DNA from: an uncultured Bacteroidales bacterium
Lineage (GTDB): Bacteria; Bacteroidota; Bacteroidia; Bacteroidales; UBA932
NCBI GenBank assembly: GCA_900318015.1
Contig: ONJB01000018.1
Coordinates: 1-40,415 of the forward strand
DNA length: 40,415 nt
Direction: 5' to 3'
In this document: positions 25,291 to 31,533 of the stretch, piece by piece
Layout of the letters: every line of letters begins with the position of its first letter
Numbering within the stretch: the stretch's first letter is position 1
Translations under genes and position numbers: made by a program
The notes under the pieces: model-generated
Databases searched by the model: none
Seen by the model: the letters and a program-made list of their open reading frames with translations, nothing else
What the model was told of the DNA's origin: nothing

Positions 25291-27738
25291 GTGGCCGAGG
25301 TCGCGGGAACTGTCAATGAGGCCTTGTCGGAGCGGGGCGGAGCGGTAGTGACCGCTCCTCCCGGCGCCGGCAAGTCCACTTTATTGCCACTTACGATCCT
25401 GGAATCCTTGCCGGAAGGAAAGGTCGTGATGCTGGAACCGCGACGGGTCGCCGCCCGGCAGATCGCCGAGCGGATGGCCTGGATGCTGGGGGAGCCCGTC
25501 GGGAAGACGGTTGGCTACCGGATGCGGTTCGAGCAGTGCGTGTCCGCCGGGACACGGATCGAGGTCGTCACGGAAGGCGTCCTCGTCCGCCGGCTCGTGG
25601 ACGATCCCGGCCTGGAAGGCGTTGCCGTGGTGATTTTCGACGAATTCCACGAGCGGAGCCTGACGACGGACGTGGCGCTCGCGCTTACGCGTGAGGCGCG
25701 GGCGGTACTGCGGCCGGACCTAAAGCTGGTGCTGATGTCGGCCACCATCGACGCGACCGGACTGTGTGCCACGCTGGACCTTCCGCTGGTGGAAAGCCGC
25801 GGGAAAATGTTTCCTGTGGAGATCGTGCGCGGGAATGAAGAAGCGAAACCTGAGAATGTGGCGGAACTCGTCGCCCGGACGGTTCGGACGGCCCATCGGG
25901 AACACGAAGGGGACATCCTCGCCTTCCTGCCCGGCGAGGCCGATATCCGGCGCTGCGCAGAGCATCTCGGCGGGGCGCTGGGAACTACACAGGTCTTTCC
26001 GTTGTACGGGATGCTCTCGGGCGCGGACCAGCGTCGGGCCATTGCGCCCAGTGCACCGGGGGAGCGGAAGATCGTCCTGGCCACCCCCATCGCCGAAACG
26101 TCCCTGACGATCGAAGGTGTGCGGGTGGTCGTGGACAGCGGCTTGTGCCGCAAGCCGGTCTTCGACCCGCAGCGCGGGCTGAGCCGGCTCGAGACCGTCC
26201 GCATCAGCCGCGACATGGCCGACCAGCGGACCGGCCGCGCCGGCCGGGTGGCGCCCGGCGTGTGCTACCGGCTCTGGAGCGCGGCCACCGAACAGCGCAT
26301 GCTGCCGATCCGGGTTCCCGAGATTCTGGAAGCCGACCTCGCCCCCACGGTCCTCGCCGTCGCCGCCTGGGGAGAGTCCCATGCAGAGTGGCTTCCCTGG
26401 CTTTCCCCGCCGCCCGTCCTTTCGATGGTGCACGCGCGGGAACTTCTGCGGGAGTTGGATGCCTTGGATGAGCAGGGACGGATCACGCCGCATGGACGTG
26501 ATTTGGCAGCCCTGCCATGCCATCCCCGCGTGGCGCAGATGCTTTTGAAGGCGGATACGCCGGAACGGAAGGCCCTGGCCGCCGACCTGGCGGCCCTGCT
26601 GGAGGAGAAAGATCCTCTGGATACGCTGGAAGCGGGTGTCTACATCCGGCTCAAGGCGCTCCGGGACGCTCGCGCCTCCCACCGGGAAGGGCGATGGAAC
26701 CGAATCGTCCGTATCGCAGAGCAATACAGAAAGATGGTGCGGGTCGGGGAAGACAATGACGCCCCGGATCCCTTCGAGGCCGGCGCCCTGCTTGCAGCCG
26801 CCTATCCAGGGAGGATAGCCAAGGCTTGGAAAGAAGGCGTAGGGCGGTTCTGCCTGGCCGGCGGTGACCTGGCCGCCGTGGACGCGTCCGACCCCTTGGC
26901 CGCCAGCGAATGGCTGGCGGTGGGCAGCCTGCATGCCGTCCCGGGCGGGGTCGGACGCATCTTCCTGGCGGCGCCGTTGGGCGCATCGGACCTGAAGCCC
27001 TACATCCGCCGGCGGGATGTCGTCGCGTGGGACAGCCGGCAGGGGAGTGTCCTCGCCCGAAGGGAATCCCGGGTGGGCCAGCTGGCCGTATCGACGCAGC
27101 CCCTTTCGGACGTGCCCCGGGAGGAAATCGTCCGCGTTCTCTGCGAAGCGGCGCGCAAGGAGGGAACCTCGATGCTGGATTTCTCCGACGAGGTGCAGGA
27201 CCTGCAGCGGCGTGTCGCCGCCGTCGCTGCGTGGCACCCGGAGCTTGAACTCCCGAACCTGTCGACGGAAACCGTCCTGGACCGGGCCCCGGAATGGCTG
27301 CCGCCCTTCATCGGGAAGGCCTCGACAACGGCGGAATTGAAGCGCATCGACCTGTGCGAAGCCCTCTGGTCGCTCTTGGATTGGCCGCAGCGGCAGGCCG
27401 TGGAGCGCCTGGCCCCGTCCCATATCACGGTTCCCACCGGCAGCCGCATCCGTGTGGAATACCGGCAGGGCGCCGATGCGCCCGTCGTCCGTGTCCGGCT
27501 GCAGGAGTGCTTCGGCCTCCTGGACACGCCGCGGGTCGATGACGGTCGTAGGCCTGTCCTGATGGAACTGCTTTCTCCGGGTTTCAAACCCGTCCAGTTG
27601 ACGGCGGACCTCCGCAGTTTCTGGGAAGGAACCTATTTTGAGGTTCGGAAGGAACTGAAACGACGCTATCCCAAGCACGCCTGGCCCGAAGATCCGCTGT
27701 CCGCGGATCCTGTCAGAGGGGTCAAGAAGAAGTCGTAA
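25291..27738 (+). CDS. hrpB: ATP-dependent helicase HrpB
   Basis: A DEAH-box RNA helicase-like protein, 815 residues from the GTG at 25291 (E. coli HrpB about 810-820). Motif I PGAGKST is at 24-30, motif Ia LEPRRVAAR near 48, motif II DEFHERS near 117-123, motif III MSATID near 149. ATPIAETSLTIEGV and DQRTGRAGRVAPGVCYRLWS are motifs V and VI. The HrpB C-terminal domain follows. Oddity: the four codons before the GTG read ISLP, so the frame gives ISLPVAEV, matching the conserved SLPVAAV start of other HrpB proteins. No ATG, GTG or TTG covers it. True initiation may be at the ATA at 25279, 1 nt after the pepD stop. Confidence 0.92.
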   Translation: MAEVAGTVNEALSERGGAVVTAPPGAGKSTLLPLTILESLPEGKVVMLEPRRVAARQIAERMAWMLGEPVGKTVGYRMRFEQCVSAGTRIEVVTEGVLVRRLVDDPGLEGVAVVIFDEFHERSLTTDVALALTREARAVLRPDLKLVLMSATIDATGLCATLDLPLVESRGKMFPVEIVRGNEEAKPENVAELVARTVRTAHREHEGDILAFLPGEADIRRCAEHLGGALGTTQVFPLYGMLSGADQRRAIAPSAPGERKIVLATPIAETSLTIEGVRVVVDSGLCRKPVFDPQRGLSRLETVRISRDMADQRTGRAGRVAPGVCYRLWSAATEQRMLPIRVPEILEADLAPTVLAVAAWGESHAEWLPWLSPPPVLSMVHARELLRELDALDEQGRITPHGRDLAALPCHPRVAQMLLKADTPERKALAADLAALLEEKDPLDTLEAGVYIRLKALRDARASHREGRWNRIVRIAEQYRKMVRVGEDNDAPDPFEAGALLAAAYPGRIAKAWKEGVGRFCLAGGDLAAVDASDPLAASEWLAVGSLHAVPGGVGRIFLAAPLGASDLKPYIRRRDVVAWDSRQGSVLARRESRVGQLAVSTQPLSDVPREEIVRVLCEAARKEGTSMLDFSDEVQDLQRRVAAVAAWHPELELPNLSTETVLDRAPEWLPPFIGKASTTAELKRIDLCEALWSLLDWPQRQAVERLAPSHITVPTGSRIRVEYRQGADAPVVRVRLQECFGLLDTPRVDDGRRPVLMELLSPGFKPVQLTADLRSFWEGTYFEVRKELKRRYPKHAWPEDPLSADPVRGVKKKS

Positions 27739-27741
27739 GTG

Positions 27742-27773
27742 CTTGTTTTTCTGGAATATTCTTTCTATCTTTG
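27742..27773 (+). promoter_or_regulatory. Promoter of the rpsF-rpsR-rplI operon
   Basis: CTTG at 27742-27745 (one mismatch to TTTG), 20 nt, then TATCTTTG at 27766-27773. Transcription should start near 27777, giving a leader of about 65 nt. Confidence 0.7.
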
Positions 27774-27774
27774 C

Positions 27775-27810
27775 AGTCCTTTTTGGGCCCTTTGCGTTCC
27801 AGGAAGGACT
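27775..27810 (+). promoter_or_regulatory. Hairpin in the rpsF leader, possible autoregulatory site
   Basis: AGTCCTT (27775-27781) pairs perfectly with AAGGACT (27804-27810). Inside, TGG (27784-27786) can pair with CCA (27799-27801). The position, just upstream of rpsF, is where S6:S18 autoregulatory leaders occur in bacteria, but I do not see the conserved CCG loop of that motif. The predicted start site falls at the edge of the stem, so part of it may not be transcribed. Confidence 0.35.
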
Positions 27811-27842
27811 TAAGTATTTAATAAACAATTAATTAACAAACA

Positions 27843-28214
27843 ATGGTTAACCAGTACGAGACCGTATTCATTGCAACTCCCGTTTTGTCTGAGTCCCAGA
27901 TGAAGGATGCGGTTGCCAAGTACACCCAGCTCATCCGCGACAATGGCGGTGAGGTTGTGTACGAAGAGGATTGGGGCCTGCGTCAGCTCGCTTATCCGAT
28001 CCAGCACAAGACCACAGGTTTCTATTACCTGATCGAGTTCAAGGCCGACTCCCAGTTCGTTGCCACCCTCGAAACCCAGTATCACCGTGACGAGCGCATC
28101 ATCCGCTTCCTGACCGTCGCCCTGGACAAGGACGCCGTCGCCTACGCCGAGAAGCGTCGCGCCAACAAGGCTGCCAAGGCCGCTGCCGCCGAGGCCCCGA
28201 AGACTGAAGAGTAA
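27843..28214 (+). CDS. rpsF: 30S ribosomal protein bS6
   Basis: A small-subunit protein of 123 residues that pairs with bS18 on the platform. It reads [20 protein letters not shown] at the start and has [20 protein letters not shown] and [19 protein letters not shown]. The alanine/lysine-rich tail ending PKTEE is normal. It is first in the rpsF-rpsR-rplI operon, which in this phylum lacks the priB or ssb gene found in others. No Shine-Dalgarno; the bases before the ATG are A-rich, typical of Bacteroidetes. Confidence 0.97.
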   Translation: MVNQYETVFIATPVLSESQMKDAVAKYTQLIRDNGGEVVYEEDWGLRQLAYPIQHKTTGFYYLIEFKADSQFVATLETQYHRDERIIRFLTVALDKDAVAYAEKRRANKAAKAAAAEAPKTEE

Positions 28215-28216
28215 TC

Positions 28217-28224
28217 AAAGGAGG
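28217..28224 (+). promoter_or_regulatory. Strong Shine-Dalgarno of rpsR
   Basis: AAAGGAGG lies 8 nt before the rpsR ATG in the intergenic gap and fully matches the anti-SD core. Other starts in the window lack such an intergenic element. Confidence 0.8.
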
Positions 28225-28232
28225 ACATTATC

Positions 28233-28502
28233 ATGGCAAACGAAAATAGCGAAATCCGTTACCTCAACCCCCCGACCGTGGAGGTTCGCAAGAAGAAATA
28301 CTGCCGCTTCAAGAAGGCCGGTATCAAGTATGTCGATTACAAGGACCCTGAGTTCCTCAAGAAGTTCCTCAACGAGCAGGGCAAGATCCTTCCCCGCCGG
28401 ATCACCGGTACTTCCCTGAAGTTCCAGCGCAAGGTCGCCCAGGCTATCAAGCGGGCCCGTTCCCTTGCTCTCCTTCCGTATGTCACTGACCTCCTTAAAT
28501 AA
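28233..28502 (+). CDS. rpsR: 30S ribosomal protein bS18
   Basis: An 89-residue platform protein binding 16S rRNA with bS6. [20 protein letters not shown], then [20 protein letters not shown] and [11 protein letters not shown], are the standard S18 core. It starts 18 nt after rpsF behind a perfect Shine-Dalgarno, unlike its neighbours. In Bacteroidetes ribosomes bS18 is reported to help bS21 and bS6 occlude the anti-SD, so this ribosome-binding site could make its translation self-correcting. Confidence 0.97.
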   Translation: MANENSEIRYLNPPTVEVRKKKYCRFKKAGIKYVDYKDPEFLKKFLNEQGKILPRRITGTSLKFQRKVAQAIKRARSLALLPYVTDLLK

Positions 28503-28510
28503 TCTGCCTT

Positions 28511-28957
28511 ATGGAAATTTTGCTCAAGAAAGATGTGGCCAATCTCGGCTACGCTGGTGAGATCGTCAAGGTCAAGGCCGGTTATGCGATGAATTATCTC
28601 GTGCCGCAGGGCTTCGCCACCGTGGCCACCGAGTCCGTGAAGAAGCAGCACGCGGAGACCCTCCGTCAGCGCGCGCACAAGGAGGCCAAGCTCGTCGCCG
28701 ACGCCGAGGCCCTCGCCGCCACCATCAACGCGCAGGTTCTCGAGGTTGCCGCCAAGGTCGGTGAGACTGGTAAGCTCTATGGTTCCGTGACCACCGAGCA
28801 GCTCGCCGAGGCGCTCGCCGCCAAGGGCCTGAATATCGAGAAGAAGGACATCACCATCCTCGCCGCCGAGGTGAAGGAGCTGGGTGAGTACGAGGCCGCC
28901 GTGAAGCTCTACAAGGGTATCAAGGGCACCTTCAAGTTCAACGTGGTCGCCGAGTAA
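28511..28957 (+). CDS. rplI: 50S ribosomal protein bL9
   Basis: A large-subunit protein of 148 residues. MEILLKKDVANLGYAGEIVK and KAGYAMNYLVPQGFA form the conserved N-terminal rRNA-binding domain. A long charged helix follows (about 40-75), then the C-terminal domain with GKLYGSVTTEQLAEAL. It starts 8 nt after rpsR and ends the operon before a strong terminator. Confidence 0.97.
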   Translation: MEILLKKDVANLGYAGEIVKVKAGYAMNYLVPQGFATVATESVKKQHAETLRQRAHKEAKLVADAEALAATINAQVLEVAAKVGETGKLYGSVTTEQLAEALAAKGLNIEKKDITILAAEVKELGEYEAAVKLYKGIKGTFKFNVVAE

Positions 28958-28977
28958 TTTCGACCCCACAGACACTG

Positions 28978-29008
28978 AAATCCCGACCTCCCAAAGGTCG
29001 GGATTTTT
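28978..29008 (+). terminator. Rho-independent terminator of the rpsF operon
   Basis: AAATCCCGACCT (28978-28989) pairs with AGGTCGGGATTT (28995-29006) around a five-base loop, followed by T residues. It lies 20 nt after the rplI stop. Confidence 0.92.
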
Positions 29009-29063
29009 GTATATCTATTTGTGTATCAGGCGGATACGTTGCGAGAAATGAGAGGACCGATTA

Positions 29064-29095
29064 TTTGGTCAGATGGCCTCGGAAACGTAACTTTG
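29064..29095 (+). promoter_or_regulatory. Orphan consensus promoter in the rplI-fadD gap
   Basis: TTTG (29064-29067), exactly 20 nt, TAACTTTG (29088-29095): a full match to the Bacteroidetes consensus and one of the best in the window. No plus-strand gene follows. An imperfect dyad GACCGA/TTGGTC (29055-29070) overlaps the -33 box and could be an operator. Confidence 0.7.
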
Positions 29096-29099
29096 TGGC

Positions 29100-29190
29100 A
29101 GATACCTGCCGTCCGTTTCCGGTCGATCACTCGGGCCCGTCTGCCAGTGGGGTATTGAAAAAGGGGTTGATGGAAATCAGCCCCTTTTTA
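29100..29190 (+). ncRNA. Candidate small RNA, about 90 nt, unknown family
   Basis: The interval between a full-consensus promoter and a strong intrinsic terminator contains no reading frame of note and no gene on the same strand. The predicted RNA starts near 29100. GATACC (29101-29106) can pair with GGTATT (29151-29156) to close it, and an inner hairpin forms from CACT/AGTG plus GG/CC (29128-29134 with 29144-29149, one bulged C). The terminator stem follows 1 nt later. I do not recognise it as 4.5S RNA (no GGAAG-type loop), 6S (too short), tRNA or a known riboswitch. It is convergent with the acyl-CoA ligase gene. Confidence 0.5.
29158..29189. terminator. Bidirectional terminator (small RNA candidate and acyl-CoA ligase gene)
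   Basis: A 14-bp stem (29158-29171 with 29176-29189, one T-G pair) with a GGAA loop, A-rich on one side and T-rich on the other. It can stop plus-strand transcripts from the orphan promoter and minus-strand transcripts leaving the acyl-CoA ligase gene, whose stop is 4 nt away. Confidence 0.93.
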
Positions 29191-29193
29191 CAT

Positions 29194-30927
29194 TTATTCG
29201 TCCTTCGGCTTGTCGCCGCTTTCCTTATCGGAAGGTTCCGGTTTCTCGGGTTCGTCGCCGTGGGAGTCCTTGTACTTGAAGCGGCGGATCTTCTGGGTGG
29301 CGGTTTTCTCGAAGGGCTCCTTCATCGCATCGACCTCGCCGATCTTGGAGTTCTTGCCCACTTTCTTGTTGACCCAGTCCAGGACGGCCTTCTTGCGGGC
29401 TTCCAGCTCCTCGAACCATTTGTCCTCGGTGGCCTGGTCCCAATCGATGGCATTGTCCGTGAACTTGACGAGGGCGACGAGCTTTCCGTCGCGTTCCATC
29501 ACGAGGGATTCCTCCACGCCTTCGAAGTTGTTGATCACCTGCTCGATCTCCTCCGGGTAGATGTTCTCGCCGGAGGGGCCCAGGATGGTGTTGTTCAGAC
29601 GGCCCTTGATGTAGTAATGGCCGGTCTCGTCCACGGTGGCGATGTCGTTGGTGTGGAACCATCCTTCGTCGTCCAGGACCTGGAGGGTGCGCTCGGGATC
29701 CTTGTAGTAGCCCAGCATCACGTTGTCGCCGCGCACGACGATTTCGCCTTCTCCATTGGCGGGGTTCACGTTGTCCAGCCGGATATCGACCTTGTAGGTG
29801 GCGACACCGATGGAGCCGAGATGCTTCTTCTTGTCCACCATCACGTTGCATACGAGCGGGGCGGTCTCCGTGAGGCCGTAGCCGATGGCGTAGGGGAACT
29901 TGCACTCGATGAGGAACTGCTCCACCGCCGGATCCAGCTTGGCGCCGCCGATGCCGAAGAAAGCGAGCTTGCCGCCGAAGGTCTTCACCATCCGCCGGCC
30001 GATGAACCAGCGCAGGATGCGGGGGATGTGCTGGTCGGCCCAGGAGAGGACACGGCTCTTCTGGATCGTGGGGAGGACGCTGTTCTTGACCACCTTCTCG
30101 ATGATGAGCGGGACGGAGCACACGATGGTGGGCCGGACCTTCTTCATCGCGGCGAGGAGGATGGTGGGAGTCGGCGGTTTCTGGAGCGTATAGCAGGTTG
30201 CACCCACATAGAAGGAATACAGCGTGGACACGCTCATCTCATAGGCGTGGGCGGCAGGCAGGATGCTCAGGAAACGGTCTTTCTTGAAGGCGGGCTTGGC
30301 CTTGAAGGCCGCAGCCAGGTTGCTCGAGAGGTTGCGGTGGCTCAGCATCACGCCCTTGGCCTTCCCGGTGGTGCCGGAGGTGTAGATGATGCAGGCCAGG
30401 TCATCCGGCGCCGGGTCCTTCACCCAGCCGTTGCACTTGAAGTCCTCCTTGTTCTTCTTGAGGAACTCGAAGGTCTCGATGTCGATGATCAGGGTGAGCT
30501 TCGCCTTGCACTCCTCGCTCAGCTTGGGCATCATCCGCTTGGAGATGAAGATGGCCTTGGATTCGGAGTGGTTGAGGATGTTGGTGAGCTCGTGCTCGGA
30601 ACTGTCTGGGAGGACGGGGACCGCCACGCGGCCGAAGGCCGTGGCGGAGAAGAACGCGACGACCCAGTTGGGCATGTTCTGCGAGAAGATGGCTACGCGG
30701 TCGCCGTGCTTGATCCCGAAGCGGGACATCCGCTGGGACAGGCGCTCGGTTTTCGTGCGGAAATCCGCGTACGTATATTGCTGGCCGCCGTCCACGAACT
30801 GGTAGGCGATGCGTTTCGCATAGCTGGTGGTGGCGTAGTCAAAGACCTTGTGAAGGGTCGTACAGGTGTTCTCGCGGTATCTGTATCTCCGCCAGGCTTT
30901 GTAGGGACTCTTGATTTTCTTTGCCAT
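29194..30927 (-). CDS. AMP-dependent long-chain fatty acid CoA ligase
   Basis: An ANL-superfamily acyl-activating enzyme of 577 residues that adenylates a fatty acid and probably transfers it to CoA (ACP is possible). The P-loop-like YTSGTTGKAKG is at 182-192, followed by GYGLTETAPL, GWFHTNDIATV, and KGRLNNTILGPSGENIYPEEIE, which carries the hinge and adenylate contacts. The C-terminus is a long acidic/lysine tail rich in D, E, K and P that is not part of the enzyme core. It lies 17 nt after the PlsC-like acyltransferase gene, so the two may supply and use acyl groups. Confidence 0.92.
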   Translation of the reverse strand: MAKKIKSPYKAWRRYRYRENTCTTLHKVFDYATTSYAKRIAYQFVDGGQQYTYADFRTKTERLSQRMSRFGIKHGDRVAIFSQNMPNWVVAFFSATAFGRVAVPVLPDSSEHELTNILNHSESKAIFISKRMMPKLSEECKAKLTLIIDIETFEFLKKNKEDFKCNGWVKDPAPDDLACIIYTSGTTGKAKGVMLSHRNLSSNLAAAFKAKPAFKKDRFLSILPAAHAYEMSVSTLYSFYVGATCYTLQKPPTPTILLAAMKKVRPTIVCSVPLIIEKVVKNSVLPTIQKSRVLSWADQHIPRILRWFIGRRMVKTFGGKLAFFGIGGAKLDPAVEQFLIECKFPYAIGYGLTETAPLVCNVMVDKKKHLGSIGVATYKVDIRLDNVNPANGEGEIVVRGDNVMLGYYKDPERTLQVLDDEGWFHTNDIATVDETGHYYIKGRLNNTILGPSGENIYPEEIEQVINNFEGVEESLVMERDGKLVALVKFTDNAIDWDQATEDKWFEELEARKKAVLDWVNKKVGKNSKIGEVDAMKEPFEKTATQKIRRFKYKDSHGDEPEKPEPSDKESGDKPKDE

Positions 30928-30944
30928 GTAGGTGTTCAGGTTCG

Positions 30945-31526
30945 TTAGGGAACGATGAATCCGTCCTTGTGGAGGCCTTGGATGCCCATCGGACGGTAGA
31001 TGTCATAGATGCGCTGCATGTCGGCCTTGGGATCGTCGGTGAGTTCGATCGGCTCGCCCACGCTGATGCGCTTGCGGCCCCAGTCATAGTAGCCCACATA
31101 TACCGTCGCGCCCGTCTCCCGGGCGATCAGGTGGAAACCGGTCTTCCAGCGCTTGACGGCCTTCCGGGTGCCCTCCGGGGCGATGGCGAGGTGGAACTCT
31201 TCCGCCTGGTCCATCTCGTGGATCAGGCTCCGGACCATCGAGGCGGCGCTGTCGCGGTCCACGGGAACCGCGCCGCAGGCGCGGAGGATGGGACCCAGGG
31301 GCCAGAAGAAAAACTCTTTCTTGATCATGATATGGGCCACCTTGCCGAACTGGGTGTAGAACAGGTAGCTGACGAGGAAGTCCCAGACGCTCGTGTGGGG
31401 GACGCCGAGGACGATGGCTTTCTTTTCCTTCATGGGGCCGCCGATGCTCTCCCAGCCCATCCGGCGCAGGAGCTTGCCGCAGAACTTGGCCCATCCGGGA
31501 CGCACGGTGCTCTTGATCTTGCTCAT
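30945..31526 (-). CDS. PlsC-type 1-acyl-glycerol-3-phosphate acyltransferase
   Basis: A small acyltransferase of 193 residues of the PlsC/LPLAT family. The catalytic HX4D motif is HTSVWD (H44, D49) and the substrate motif APEGTRK is at about 116-122. KKEFFFWPLGPILRACGAVPVDR sits between them as usual. It may make phosphatidic acid, though the short length fits general lysophospholipid acyltransferases too. It starts 7 nt after the topoisomerase subunit gene and precedes the acyl-CoA ligase. Confidence 0.9.
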   Translation of the reverse strand: MSKIKSTVRPGWAKFCGKLLRRMGWESIGGPMKEKKAIVLGVPHTSVWDFLVSYLFYTQFGKVAHIMIKKEFFFWPLGPILRACGAVPVDRDSAASMVRSLIHEMDQAEEFHLAIAPEGTRKAVKRWKTGFHLIARETGATVYVGYYDWGRKRISVGEPIELTDDPKADMQRIYDIYRPMGIQGLHKDGFIVP

Positions 31527-31533
31527 AGTCTGT

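Noticed and set aside
22773-25379. An 868-codon minus-strand open frame opposite the DUF4831 and PepD genes
   Set aside because: It spans two real plus-strand genes with recognisable families and has no domain or signal of its own.
29010-29090. A tRNA or SRP RNA in the rplI-fadD gap
   Set aside because: No cloverleaf with a T-arm GTTCGA-type sequence and no GGAAG-type SRP loop could be found; only simple hairpins are visible.
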